Positions 23,227 through 31,615 of a stretch of 64,000 bases of DNA are shown here, one piece after another. Both the position numbers and the translations under genes were made by a program. Each line of letters starts with the position of its first letter. Position 1 is the first letter of the stretch. The notes below the pieces were generated by a model, which worked only from the letters and a program-made list of their open reading frames with translations, was not told the DNA's origin and did not search any database. This stretch comes from a virus. Location of the stretch: the IMG/VR virus record IMGVR_UViG_3300042564_004498, positions 1-64,000 of that record. One strand, given 5' to 3'.

Positions 23227-23667
23227 TCATATAAATAAATTCTCAACTATAACAAATCCCACCAATCCTTCAATATAGTTCACAATTTGTTCTTCAGTAT
23301 ATTCATTTAATGGCCTAAAATTAATTTCACCCTCAACGCTGTCATCAGGCATAAATCTTAAATCTTCAAGAACTTTTAAATTTTCAAGTCTAATAACATA
23401 TCTATCCACAGTTTCATCCAAGATAACATTATACCCACCATTTAACATTTTTCTATGACTATCGTAATGTTCAGGATGTAATAGTCCCTCAAGAGCAGGA
23501 GACATTGTTATGGTATCAGCGCCTCCTCTAAAAGAAGATTTGTGAATTTTTGATGATACCTCAATAAACTTTTCAATTAAGGTTTTATTCCATTTTAATT
23601 GTAATCCAACTTCAGGTTCGTTATGTTCTTTCCATCCCATAAAATCCCAAGTAATAATATTTTCCAT
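23227..23667 (-). CDS. hypothetical protein, 146 aa
   Basis: A notable central stretch, IHKSSFRGGADTITMSPALE, recalls the RGG...SP segment of T4-type capsid proteins, but the protein is too short and the match too weak for a call. The rest is acidic alpha/beta. It lies between two late-type genes and ends in its own frame without overlap. Function unknown. Confidence 0.55.
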   Translation of the reverse strand: MENIITWDFMGWKEHNEPEVGLQLKWNKTLIEKFIEVSSKIHKSSFRGGADTITMSPALEGLLHPEHYDSHRKMLNGGYNVILDETVDRYVIRLENLKVLEDLRFMPDDSVEGEINFRPLNEYTEEQIVNYIEGLVGFVIVENLFI

Positions 23668-23686
23668 AGTATTGTTTTTAGATAAA

Positions 23687-23708
23687 AACCCCTCACGATG
23701 GAGGGGTT
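23687..23708 (-). terminator. intrinsic terminator
   Basis: AACCCCTC / GAGGGGTT stem followed by T residues in the minus direction; ends the tagged gene cluster read from above 23667 or the cyclophilin gene region. Confidence 0.7.
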
Positions 23709-23716
23709 ATAAGTTA

Positions 23717-24148
23717 TTAGATAACTGAAATTTCGTTAATTTTAGTTCCCGCTTGAATTTGATTGATAACATCTAATCCTTCAATAACTTTACCAAAACA
23801 AGTATGGTTTCCATCTAAATGTTGTGTCCCTTGTCTGTTATGACAAATAAAGAATTGGGACCCTCCTGTGTTTCTTCCTGCGTGTGCCATGGAAAGAACA
23901 CCTGTGTCGTGAAATTGTCTTGGAGCACTTACTTCACACTCAATTGTGTAACCTGGTCCACCACTACCAGTTCCATTTGGGCATCCGCCCTGAACTACGA
24001 AATTAGGAATAACTCTATGGAAATTTAACCCATCATAGAATTTTTTACCTATTAAATCTTTGAAGTTGTTTACTGTGATTGGAGTTTCATTGTCGTATAG
24101 TTCGGCAATCATATCTCCTTTGTCTGTAGAAATTTTTACTTTAGTCAT
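23717..24148 (-). CDS. cyclophilin-type peptidyl-prolyl cis-trans isomerase
   Basis: All core motifs are present: FYDGLNFHRVIPNFVVQGG with the catalytic Arg, GTGSGGPGYTIECE, GVLSMAHAGRNTGGSQFFI, and TQHLDGNHTCFGKVIEGLDV. Length (143 aa) is that of a minimal bacterial cyclophilin without signal peptide, so cytoplasmic. It speeds proline isomerisation during protein folding. A fibre or other complex virion protein could be its client. Confidence 0.93.
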   Translation of the reverse strand: MTKVKISTDKGDMIAELYDNETPITVNNFKDLIGKKFYDGLNFHRVIPNFVVQGGCPNGTGSGGPGYTIECEVSAPRQFHDTGVLSMAHAGRNTGGSQFFICHNRQGTQHLDGNHTCFGKVIEGLDVINQIQAGTKINEISVI

Positions 24149-24193
24149 ATTTTATTTTTTAAGAAAAATAGATAAAGTATTTTGTAATGTCAA

Positions 24194-24460
24194 TTAATAA
24201 TCAATGTCTGAGTTCTCCATCATTATAACTTCAACGTCTAAACCAATATAATTTTTTATTTTATTACGAATTAATGATTGGTATTTTGTTTTTGCCGCGC
24301 TCATTAAATAATTTTTTAATGGGATTAAAACATATATGGAACCAGTTGATGAAAATACAACATCAACTTTTATTGACAATGGGACTTTAATATCTTCAAC
24401 TATTTCTTTAATTGAGGATATTATTTTTTCTTTTTGTTTTTCACTAATAATTACATCCAT
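24194..24460 (-). CDS. tag-like small protein, 88 aa
   Basis: The N-terminus MDVIISEKQKEKIISSIKEI is a clear variant of the leader found on other late proteins. A beta segment (VDVVFSSTGSIYVLIPLKNY) and helix follow. It starts one base after the end of the gene above. Function unknown. Confidence 0.55.
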   Translation of the reverse strand: MDVIISEKQKEKIISSIKEIVEDIKVPLSIKVDVVFSSTGSIYVLIPLKNYLMSAAKTKYQSLIRNKIKNYIGLDVEVIMMENSDIDY

Positions 24461-24461
24461 G

Positions 24462-25091
24462 TTAGTCAGTAATTTTTAATTTCATAGGTTTAAACTTTGT
24501 TTTTGGTTTTAAAGGAGGATTTAATAAAAACTTTTCATTTAACCAATTTCTTAATTCATTTTCAACAAAAAATTCAGGAACCTCTTTATCGTCAGGTTGT
24601 AAACTTGCAAGATTGGCAATATATTGTGCAAACTTTAATTTATATTTTTCATCTAACATAGTCATAAGACCATCTGAAATAAAAAATATTTTAGTTAGTG
24701 GGTCTGATAAATTCATTTCACCTTCGGCTATTTGAAATGACTTCATAATAACTTTACTCCAAAATGTTTTGTAGTTGTAAGTTTGTTCTAAACTTGGAGT
24801 TAATAGTTTGTTGGCGGCTCTCATTACACCTGCAATTGACCCCGCAATAAATAATTGAGGGATAAACCACGGGAGTAATCTTATTGTGGCTTTAACACCC
24901 CCTTGACCAACATCTTTGAAAATTTTTTTCTTTGTTGCCGACCCAACTAACGCCTTTAATTGTCCAAACGTGATTTTTCCTTGGGCCGAACAAAACTTTT
25001 CACTATTGCAAATATTTTGTTTTACCGTGGTGAAAGGTTCAATATGTTTTTTAAGTTCTTCAAACTGGTCTTGTGTTACAATATATTTCAT
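24462..25091 (-). CDS. tagged hypothetical protein, 209 aa
   Basis: The tag MKYIVTQDQFEELKKHIEPF is followed by a Cys-containing segment (NICNSEKFCSAQG), a hydrophobic helix (LLPWFIPQLFIAGSIAGVMR) and a basic Pro/Lys tail. TATTTATATG lies 4 bases before the ATG. Perhaps an internal virion protein with one membrane-active helix. Confidence 0.6.
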   Translation of the reverse strand: MKYIVTQDQFEELKKHIEPFTTVKQNICNSEKFCSAQGKITFGQLKALVGSATKKKIFKDVGQGGVKATIRLLPWFIPQLFIAGSIAGVMRAANKLLTPSLEQTYNYKTFWSKVIMKSFQIAEGEMNLSDPLTKIFFISDGLMTMLDEKYKLKFAQYIANLASLQPDDKEVPEFFVENELRNWLNEKFLLNPPLKPKTKFKPMKLKITD

Positions 25092-25117
25092 TACATATAA
25101 ATACCATAATAAATAAA

Positions 25118-25138
25118 AAACCCTCCATAGGAGAGTTT
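25118..25138 (-). terminator. intrinsic terminator
   Basis: AAACCCTCC / GGAGAGTTT, with T6 in the minus direction. An almost identical copy lies at 26918. Confidence 0.75.
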
Positions 25139-25160
25139 ATGTTTCATTATATGAAATTAA

Positions 25161-25793
25161 TTATTGTTGACCAGCTCTTCTTTGATTTCTTCTTGCTTGT
25201 CTTGCTAGTCTTTGGTCAAATCTACCTTGTTGTCTAATTTGTTGTGGAGTTAATTGACCACTTAATGCTTGTTGACTTGTTTGAGATAATGCCGGTTGTG
25301 TTGTTGTTGCAGGAGCCGCTTGTGTTTGACCAACTTCAGTCCCTAATACTTCATCTGATGTTTGAGCTACGGGTTGTGCGGTTGTTGTGGCGGCTGGTGC
25401 TGCGGTTGTTGTGGCGGCTGGTGCTGCGGTTGTTGTAGCGGCTGGTGCCGTTGTTCCTGTTGCAGGCGCTGCCGTTGTCGCTGCCGGCGCCCCTGTTATA
25501 GGATTAGGTTTGTTTTCAAAATCTTTTCCCATTTGAGAAAAAGTTTCTTTAAATTTATCCACACTAGCTTGAGTGGACTTCATTGTTTTTGAAAGTGCTG
25601 TCAAAGTATTTTGACCTAAAATTCCATCAACTTTTAACCCTGTATTATATTTGGTGTTTAACAGTGTTTGTATCTTCATGATTTTTGCTTTATCATCCAA
25701 CGGTGGTGTTGATTGTTCTTTAAGTAATTTAGCATTATTATGAAGATTTAATATCTCTTTTTTTTCTGATTCGCTTATATTGAAAATTCCCAT
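25161..25793 (-). CDS. tagged peptidoglycan-binding protein with Ala/Thr/Pro linker, 210 aa
   Basis: The leader MGIFNISESEKKEILNLHNN then AKLLKEQS carries the terminal EQ. A PG_binding_1 domain at residues 33-75 (DKAKIMKIQTLLNTKYNTGL, then KVDGILGQNTLTALSK) leads to a low-complexity linker with three PAATTTAA-type units and a basic, Gln-rich C-terminus (FDQRLARQARRNQRRAGQQ). A virion protein binding the wall through one end and DNA or capsid through the basic tail is a reasonable inference. Confidence 0.68.
   Translation of the reverse strand: MGIFNISESEKKEILNLHNNAKLLKEQSTPPLDDKAKIMKIQTLLNTKYNTGLKVDGILGQNTLTALSKTMKSTQASVDKFKETFSQMGKDFENKPNPITGAPAATTAAPATGTTAPAATTTAAPAATTTAAPAATTTAQPVAQTSDEVLGTEVGQTQAAPATTTQPALSQTSQQALSGQLTPQQIRQQGRFDQRLARQARRNQRRAGQQ
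25378..25449. repeat. three 24-bp tandem repeats
   Basis: GCGGTTGTTGTGGCGGCTGG-type units repeat three times at 24-base spacing and encode the PAATTTAA linker of the gene at 25161. Much more GC-rich than the surroundings. Confidence 0.85.
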
Positions 25794-25821
25794 TTTGTTT
25801 TTTTTATTTATTTTAAATTTA

Positions 25822-26574
25822 TTATTGAGCTAATGACGCTAATATTTTATCCAAATCTGGTTTTCCATTTGCGTCAGTAGGAAATGTTTGTGTTGTTTGA
25901 ACTTCTTGTGAAGTTTCACTATTAACATCATTACCTCCTAATCTTTGAAGTATTGAGTCTAATTCTTGACTTGACAATTTTCCTGATGGATTACTTCCAA
26001 TAGCAGTTTGAATATCCTGAGCTAATGGCACCAAATTTGTAGGATTAGTATAAGATTTTACTCTGTCTTTTTTTACTTTAAATTCTGTATCACAAGTATA
26101 TCCGGTCATTGTACCATTTGCAAGTTTTTTTCTACCAGCATTATAATAAATTGTACCATTAATTTCGTACGCAGTGGTTCTATCTTTTAAAACAAGTTTT
26201 TTTGCTCCAGGTTGTATAGGAACACATTTTAAATCTGTTGTCCAACGAGCCTCTCTTTTATTTAATTCTTCTTCGGTTGGAGTTGTTGAGGATGTTGTTT
26301 TAGGTTTAATTGGGAACTCAGAAGTTTTAACTCTTTTTGTTCCACTTCCCTGATAATATTTTTCTTCCCCCTTTGGTATTTTACCGGAGTCTCTGTATTC
26401 CTGAAAGGTTATGTTTCTATACTCATCCTGCTCTAGTATTGACTCAAGTTTAGTTATCACACCATTATTGGGTGTACCAACAACAGATTGTTCAGAGATA
26501 ACAGTTCCCGCTTTTGCATTAATAAGATTTTTCATCTTATTAAGTTCTTCAAATATATTAGTTTTTTGATTCAC
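25822..26574 (-). CDS. tagged hypothetical protein, 250 aa
   Basis: The leader (MNQKTNIFEELNKMKNLINA then KAGTVISEQSVVGTPNNG) ends in EQSVVGTPN, nearly the same as the protein at 16255, supporting a shared cleavage site. The middle part has two Cys (KCVPIQPGAKK and GYTCDTEF) in a beta-rich domain. The C-terminus is Ser/Gln/Thr-rich. Function unknown. Confidence 0.62.
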   Translation of the reverse strand: MNQKTNIFEELNKMKNLINAKAGTVISEQSVVGTPNNGVITKLESILEQDEYRNITFQEYRDSGKIPKGEEKYYQGSGTKRVKTSEFPIKPKTTSSTTPTEEELNKREARWTTDLKCVPIQPGAKKLVLKDRTTAYEINGTIYYNAGRKKLANGTMTGYTCDTEFKVKKDRVKSYTNPTNLVPLAQDIQTAIGSNPSGKLSSQELDSILQRLGGNDVNSETSQEVQTTQTFPTDANGKPDLDKILASLAQ

Positions 26575-26613
26575 AATAATTTTATTTATAAATATGGTTA
26601 ATCTTCATAATTG

Positions 26614-26892
26614 TTATTTTGTTTTTAACTCCCAATTACTCTCCATAATGAATTTAAATTGACTTTCTGAGACGATATAAGTTTTAGACTCTGTAATATC
26701 GTGATTACGTTTTAATTTTATTTTCATTAATCCAATAACAATTTCAAATTTTTTAAATTCTTCCGACCTTGGGGTAATAGAATACTCTTTATTAAATTCA
26801 TTAATTTCTTTAATAGTGTCGGATAATTGCTCACGACTTTCACAAGAAACTAATTTCTTAATAAGTGATGTATATTCTTGTCTTTTATTCAT
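26614..26892 (-). CDS. hypothetical protein with C-terminal tag-like motif, 92 aa
   Basis: The C-terminus reads ITESKTYIVSESQFKFIMES, strikingly like the leaders found at the N-termini of other proteins (compare MKYIITESQ). The rest is helical (TSLIKKLVSCESREQLSDTI). TATTTATTAAT lies next to the ATG. Either the tag works at either end or the two share a helix-forming motif. Confidence 0.55.
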   Translation of the reverse strand: MNKRQEYTSLIKKLVSCESREQLSDTIKEINEFNKEYSITPRSEEFKKFEIVIGLMKIKLKRNHDITESKTYIVSESQFKFIMESNWELKTK

Positions 26893-26917
26893 ATTAATAA
26901 ATAGTCTTTAAAATAAA

Positions 26918-26938
26918 AAACCCTCCATAGGAGGGTTT
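26918..26938 (-). terminator. intrinsic terminator
   Basis: AAACCCTCC-ATA-GGAGGGTTT with T6 in the minus direction. Confidence 0.8.
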
Positions 26939-26948
26939 CTGTTTATTG

Positions 26949-27119
26949 TTATTTCTTGAGTTTTGTTTTGGTGAGGAAATATCTCACATTTTCGTAATTA
27001 AAGAAATGGGTACCCAATACATAACTTGGGTTTCTAAGAGTTTCAAATGTTTGTTGTTCTGTCTGTGTTGTTAGAACAATTTTATTTTCTCCAAATTTAA
27101 TAGTGTTATAATTTTCCAT
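26949..27119 (-). CDS. hypothetical protein, 56 aa
   Basis: The ATG at 27119 (MENYNTIKFGENKIVLTTQT) is preferred over 27146 because the earlier residues look non-coding. A short beta-rich protein with a basic end (FLTKTKLKK). Function unknown. Confidence 0.5.
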   Translation of the reverse strand: MENYNTIKFGENKIVLTTQTEQQTFETLRNPSYVLGTHFFNYENVRYFLTKTKLKK

Positions 27120-27177
27120 ATTAGAAATATAAGAAAATTTATTCACATATTAAACCTTTATCTTGGATGTTTCCATA

Positions 27178-27591
27178 TTATAGTTTTTGCCACGACATTT
27201 TATAAACTTCAAATTCTAATGGGGTACCATAATATGACACATTTATATTGAAAAATGAATTAAGGTCATTAAATATTTCACGCTTTGTACCATTAACATC
27301 AGGAGTTGATTCAGATAAATAAAATATTAAATTAATTGTTTTTGATGAATAATTCTCATTACCATAATGGAGTCCTTTTTCTTCAATCTCAAATTTTAAT
27401 AGATATTTTCCAAATTTATCTTTAAAAAACTCAACAATTCTTGGTAATATCTTTTCAATGTCTTTTTTATTTTTTTCAATTTGAATAATCCTATCTTTTG
27501 TTGACATGGTTTGAAACTCTTCAACCCAATGTGGAGCATTAGGACTAATGTGGCTATTTTCTCTTAATATGTTTTTTATTAGGTCTCTCAT
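27178..27591 (-). CDS. tagged hypothetical protein, 137 aa
   Basis: The tag MRDLIKNILRENSHIS ends in EN in place of EQ. The body is an alpha/beta protein (KYLLKFEIEEKGLHYGNENY, TINLIFYLSESTP). GGTATTTATTT lies 6 bases before the ATG. Function unknown. Confidence 0.62.
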   Translation of the reverse strand: MRDLIKNILRENSHISPNAPHWVEEFQTMSTKDRIIQIEKNKKDIEKILPRIVEFFKDKFGKYLLKFEIEEKGLHYGNENYSSKTINLIFYLSESTPDVNGTKREIFNDLNSFFNINVSYYGTPLEFEVYKMSWQKL

Positions 27592-27609
27592 TACTTAAAT
27601 AAATACCAA

Positions 27610-28038
27610 TTATTTAAGATTACGACTGGTTTCTTTATCAATATCTCTTTTTTTGATGGTTTCTCTTTTATCGTAAAATTTTTTACCTCTGGCAAGCACA
27701 ACTTCCACTTTAAATAACCCTTTTTCGTTTTCGTATAATCTTGTGGGAATTATGGTAAGACCTTTATCCAAATCTTTCTTGATTTTGGTTAATTCTTTAT
27801 TTTTTAAAAGTAATTTACGGTCTCTTTTGATGTTATCATTCCCAATACCTGAAATGGAGACATTTTTCATGAATAATTCGTCATTTTGAAATGAACAGAA
27901 TGAATCAACAAAGGTTAAATGACCTTTTCTAATGAATTTAACTTCAACTCCTGTTAATACAACACCGGCCGTGTAAGTATCAATAAATTCATAGTCAAAT
28001 CTTGCTCTTTTGTTTAATATGTTGATTTTATTTCTCAT
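27610..28038 (-). CDS. smpB: SsrA-binding protein SmpB
   Basis: The sequence follows SmpB throughout: NILNKRARFDYEFIDTYTAG, GVVLTGVEVKFIRKGHLTFV, then RDRKLLLKNKELTKIK, KGLTIIPTRLYENEKGLFKV and the C-terminal GKKFYDKRETIKKRDIDKE. SmpB binds tmRNA and rescues stalled ribosomes. Its length (142 aa) is near normal. Only the residues just before the basic tail differ (VVLARGKKFYDKRE). No tmRNA is recognised in the window, so it may serve the host tmRNA or a phage RNA. It overlaps no gene and follows the HECGH gene by 4 bases. Confidence 0.93.
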   Translation of the reverse strand: MRNKINILNKRARFDYEFIDTYTAGVVLTGVEVKFIRKGHLTFVDSFCSFQNDELFMKNVSISGIGNDNIKRDRKLLLKNKELTKIKKDLDKGLTIIPTRLYENEKGLFKVEVVLARGKKFYDKRETIKKRDIDKETSRNLK

Positions 28039-28042
28039 TTGG

Positions 28043-28450
28043 CTAAGATACTGTAAAATATGTTAATAATGCTAAATCTTTTTCCTTACTAAATCTTTTA
28101 ATATCAATTTCTATTCCAAGTTTGTTTGCCAATTCCAAACCTTTATCCCAAGCATCAACCTCATTGATAAATCTTTTCATTGAAAACTCTTTTGGTTTCT
28201 CATCTTCATCAATATTTTTGTAACAATTTACTCCTACATTTGTTACAGGTTGTAAAGCATGTCCACACTCATGTAATAATGCATATAAACCGTTTTTTTC
28301 AAGATTATATGAACGGTGAATACATATTAGTTTTGAATTATGCCCAACAAACCATGTTGAATCGGTTAATTCTACTCTAATACCTTTTTCCTTTGAGATA
28401 TAATCAACAACTGTTTGGAAATTTTTTGGAAATGTCTTGGTCTTTCTCAT
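28043..28450 (-). CDS. HExxH metallopeptidase-like protein, 135 aa
   Basis: LYALLHECGHALQPV near residue 57 is a HExxH zinc motif, and FINEVDAWDKGLELAN supplies a downstream Glu/Asp typical of ImmA/IrrE-like and related minigluzincins. An imperfect host-like -7 element (TATCTTAG) precedes the ATG closely. Probably an operon with smpB. Substrate unknown. Confidence 0.7.
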   Translation of the reverse strand: MRKTKTFPKNFQTVVDYISKEKGIRVELTDSTWFVGHNSKLICIHRSYNLEKNGLYALLHECGHALQPVTNVGVNCYKNIDEDEKPKEFSMKRFINEVDAWDKGLELANKLGIEIDIKRFSKEKDLALLTYFTVS

Positions 28451-28497
28451 ATTTTACTAAGATACAAAAAAAATTCATGAAAAACTAATGAATTATT

Positions 28498-29301
28498 TTA
28501 AGTTATTTTATGTTCAAATTCTTCAAATTTTTCGTTAGGAATACAAACACAATCCAAACATTTACCCGTTTCAGTATTAAAAGGCACCCCCTCTTGAAAT
28601 CTTTTAACAACATATCCTAAAGATTCAATTTTATTTAACAATGATTCTTCAGAACTCCCAAATTTATTTAAAAGAGGCTCCTCAAATTCAACAAATAAGT
28701 AAGGTCTATGTTTTTCTATTGTTTTTATTGCGCCATCAATAACAAATGGTTCATACCCTTGGACATCTATTTTAATAAAGACAATATTGTTAAATTCATA
28801 ATCATCCAATTTTTTTGATTCAACTATCTCAAAATTTTCAGAGGTCTCATTAACCCGAACATTACCAAAATTCACATATTCTTCAGAAAAATAATCAGGT
28901 TTTTCTATTTTAACAAATTCATTTTTATCCCCTAATGCGACATTATGACAATATGCATTATCAATACCATTTAAGAATACATTGGTACACAATTGATAGT
29001 AGATTATCCTTTGTGGTTCAAAACTATGGACTTTACCATTATCTCCAACCAAATGAGCAAAATCTACTGTAAAGTTTCCATTATTTGCACCAATATCAAT
29101 AATATCTTTACCACCACAATCAATTTGATTTTGTTCAAGAAAATCAAACATATATGATTCGTATTGCCACCCTTCTAAGATAGAACTTGTTACCGCATTA
29201 TCTTTTGGGAACAATGCATACAATAAAGAATTTGTATGAAAGAAATTTACAAAATCTTTTTTACTAATTTGGTATAAAATTGTGTTAAATTTTGTTTTCA
29301 T
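28498..29301 (-). CDS. FkbM-family methyltransferase, 267 aa
   Basis: The SAM-binding motif DIIDIGANNGNFTVDFA is near residue 65, followed by GKVHSFEPQRIIYYQL, CHNVALGD, then VFIKIDVQGYEPFVIDGAIK and PYLFVEFEE, the standard FkbM (PF05050) series. These enzymes O-methylate sugars or similar hydroxyl groups. It is last in a nine-gene glycan-modifying operon, so capping of a virion or surface glycan is inferred. It overlaps the upstream stop by one base. Confidence 0.88.
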   Translation of the reverse strand: MKTKFNTILYQISKKDFVNFFHTNSLLYALFPKDNAVTSSILEGWQYESYMFDFLEQNQIDCGGKDIIDIGANNGNFTVDFAHLVGDNGKVHSFEPQRIIYYQLCTNVFLNGIDNAYCHNVALGDKNEFVKIEKPDYFSEEYVNFGNVRVNETSENFEIVESKKLDDYEFNNIVFIKIDVQGYEPFVIDGAIKTIEKHRPYLFVEFEEPLLNKFGSSEESLLNKIESLGYVVKRFQEGVPFNTETGKCLDCVCIPNEKFEEFEHKIT

Positions 29302-30122
29302 TATTTAGTATATCTAAATTGATTAAAGAACCAACGATAATTTTCATAAATCCAATCACTAACATCTTTACCTAATAATTCTTTTGCTCTTGACCTTACA
29401 GGTTCCAATTTGGTTCTGATTTTATGGTCACCATAAACACCATAAACTTCATCATCCTCTTTTGTTATTTGTTCAATGTTATCAAAATCGTGTTCAAAAT
29501 ATGGAATTTCCAAATAATCATAAACTTTCTTCATTGTTTGCTCAGGATATAGACATAAATCTTCAAATCTGATAAATAACATCTTACTATCATTACCCAT
29601 TCTAAAAATTTCACCTATTCTTTCCATCGCCATACCAACAGGAGGACTTTGAGCCCAAATATCAACTCGTTTAGGTACGGTTGTTCCTTGCATCTTACTC
29701 CAATCCAATATATTGTTAGACTTTTCTGGACTAGACCTAAAGTTTTTTTCCATTGATGCGAAAATATCTCTTAAATCTCTAACCATACATATAATTTTAG
29801 GGTTTGGATTAATAGTATTTAAGAAATCATAGTGAATCCCCCATCCTCTACTTTTATCCACAACAAATTTCTTATCTGTTATGGCGTTATAAAACCCATT
29901 CATCCCTTCTTTACAAAAATTCAGAAAACCTGATTTCATTAATTCAGAATCTTGAGCAATAAACTCAGATGATTCGGTATAATTGGTTCTGGCAGCAAAG
30001 ATTAGTTCTAAAACCCCTGATGTTGGAGTTACATATAAGTCAGGGTTTTGCCCCATTATGTTTTGTAGTAAAGTTGACCCCGCTCTTGGAAGTGAACTTT
30101 GATAAAATATTTTTTCTACCAT
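29301..30122 (-). CDS. sulfotransferase-family protein, 273 aa
   Basis: The N-terminal FYQSSLPRAGSTLLQNIMGQ is the P-loop-like 5'-phosphosulfate binding segment of sulfotransferases. CMVRDLRDIFASMEKNFR matches the 3'-phosphate-binding R-D...S motif, and RFEDLCLYPEQTMKKVYDYL follows as usual. It would move sulfate from PAPS to a sugar or protein. One of four sulfotransferase-like genes here. Confidence 0.82.
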   Translation of the reverse strand: MVEKIFYQSSLPRAGSTLLQNIMGQNPDLYVTPTSGVLELIFAARTNYTESSEFIAQDSELMKSGFLNFCKEGMNGFYNAITDKKFVVDKSRGWGIHYDFLNTINPNPKIICMVRDLRDIFASMEKNFRSSPEKSNNILDWSKMQGTTVPKRVDIWAQSPPVGMAMERIGEIFRMGNDSKMLFIRFEDLCLYPEQTMKKVYDYLEIPYFEHDFDNIEQITKEDDEVYGVYGDHKIRTKLEPVRSRAKELLGKDVSDWIYENYRWFFNQFRYTK

Positions 30123-30131
30123 ATTGTTTTA

Positions 30132-30710
30132 TTATTTATTAACATTTGCCATTGGGAATGGTTTATTTGGAATTTCCTTTTCTAAAAAAGGACAGAGTAG
30201 TTCCCAACTATCTCCACCACAGATATTCATTTCTAAAAAGTTAGGATTTCCTTTAAAATATTCTCTAACTTCATTGTTATACTCTTCATAATATTTTACA
30301 AAACTTTCTTTAGTAAATTCATTTGTTTCAAAGTGTCTTTTATAAATCTCAATTCGTAGTGATTTATCAGTTTCATTGTCAAAACGCCTACCATTTCTAC
30401 TTGTTAACCACCTACTTACAGAATCCCACCACTCTTCGGTATCTCTAACGGTTAGAATGAATTTACTATCAGGGACATGTTTATCTAATACCTTGTATAA
30501 TTTATTGGTGTTAAATGGTCTATCTTTAAAACAATCATAATTGTCAATTAAATCAAAAATAACCTTATATTTCCCTTCAAATGCTGCCATTGAAACATCC
30601 AAATTGTTAAGTTTCATTGGGGAACATATCTTATCATAACCTAATATCTTCCAAGAATTTAAAAGAGAAGTTGTTGCCGTTTTATTAATTCCTATGCAAA
30701 ATATTTTCAT
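30132..30710 (-). CDS. sulfotransferase-family protein (type 4-like), 192 aa
   Basis: MKIFCIGINKTATTSLLNSW is the nucleotide-binding loop; CFKDRPFNTN and KFILTVRDTEEWWDSVSRWL are the D-x-P and R-D motifs of this subfamily. It is strongly paralogous to the protein at 34342. The stop and next start overlap. Substrate unknown. Confidence 0.82.
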   Translation of the reverse strand: MKIFCIGINKTATTSLLNSWKILGYDKICSPMKLNNLDVSMAAFEGKYKVIFDLIDNYDCFKDRPFNTNKLYKVLDKHVPDSKFILTVRDTEEWWDSVSRWLTSRNGRRFDNETDKSLRIEIYKRHFETNEFTKESFVKYYEEYNNEVREYFKGNPNFLEMNICGGDSWELLCPFLEKEIPNKPFPMANVNK

Positions 30711-31603
30711 TAATTTAAATTGTCTTCGTTTCTACTTTTAAAATAACCTAATAATGTTGGGTTATACTTGGTAGGTTCTCTAAACTCTAACACCCCGTCA
30801 TCATTTTTGATAATTTCAGTATCAATATTTAGTTCGTTTAATAAAAAATGTCTCTCAAGATATTTTCTATCTAAAACACTTCCATGATACAAATGATAAA
30901 CAATACCATCCAAATAAGAATATTTTAAATCAAGAGATTTTAATTTTTCCGTAAACTCATTTTTCTTATCTGAATTAAATGAATTTATTTTAAGTGGTCT
31001 CCTAATAAATTTAGGTAGTAACATCTTATCGGCTCCTCCAAATATCGCATATTCGTACATTCCAATCTCGTCAAAGAATTTCCTATGGACCCCAACCGCA
31101 TATCCTGAACTAAATGGACCTTGTTCCTCACTATATCTCATATCTAAAAGTATTTTGGATATGTACATCACTTTATCATAGAACGGGTCTAAAACAAAGG
31201 CTTCATGGTAAGGATAGACGACATCACACTCGTTTAGTTTCTCATCAATTCTATTTATCCAATTATCATCTTCAAATATTACATCACCATCCAAACAAAC
31301 TATTTTAGTATATTGACTTGGGAGTTTATTTACCAAAATATTAAACAAATTTTCTTTATGAAACATATAAGAATTTGATTTAACATGGAAAATGTTTTCT
31401 CCCTCATCAAATGTTGGTGTCTGACCATCATAAACTAATTCAATAATGTAATGAGGGATTTTACTTTTCTTTAAAATGTTTGCAACATATAGTTGATTCA
31501 TAATTGGTTTGGTAAAATCTCCTGCATTGTAAAATACCGAGCAAACCGCGATGTTATCGTTGTTTGGGGATTTGTATTTCTTAATATTTTTTAGTTTATT
31601 CAA
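30710..31603 (-). CDS. GT-A fold glycosyltransferase-like protein, 297 aa
   Basis: After CSVFYNAGDFTKPIMNQLYV the protein has YTKIVCLDGDVIFEDDNWIN, with a D-x-D metal/nucleotide-sugar motif, and AIFGGADKMLLPKF near residue 195. The end contains VYHLYHGSVLDRKYLERH. It pairs with a paralogue at 33455 and each sits next to a type 4 sulfotransferase, so a glycosyl-then-sulfate pathway is inferred. Confidence 0.75.
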   Translation of the reverse strand: MNKLKNIKKYKSPNNDNIAVCSVFYNAGDFTKPIMNQLYVANILKKSKIPHYIIELVYDGQTPTFDEGENIFHVKSNSYMFHKENLFNILVNKLPSQYTKIVCLDGDVIFEDDNWINRIDEKLNECDVVYPYHEAFVLDPFYDKVMYISKILLDMRYSEEQGPFSSGYAVGVHRKFFDEIGMYEYAIFGGADKMLLPKFIRRPLKINSFNSDKKNEFTEKLKSLDLKYSYLDGIVYHLYHGSVLDRKYLERHFLLNELNIDTEIIKNDDGVLEFREPTKYNPTLLGYFKSRNEDNLN

Positions 31604-31615
31604 GGTAATGTGGAA

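Noticed and set aside
23227-23667. Major capsid protein fragment (FRGGADTITMSPALE)
   Set aside because: Only a short stretch is similar; length and the remaining sequence do not fit.
25362-25592. Cys-rich plus-strand frame opposite the Ala/Thr/Pro linker
   Set aside because: It is the antisense of a tandem repeat; the minus-strand frame has a leader and a peptidoglycan-binding domain.
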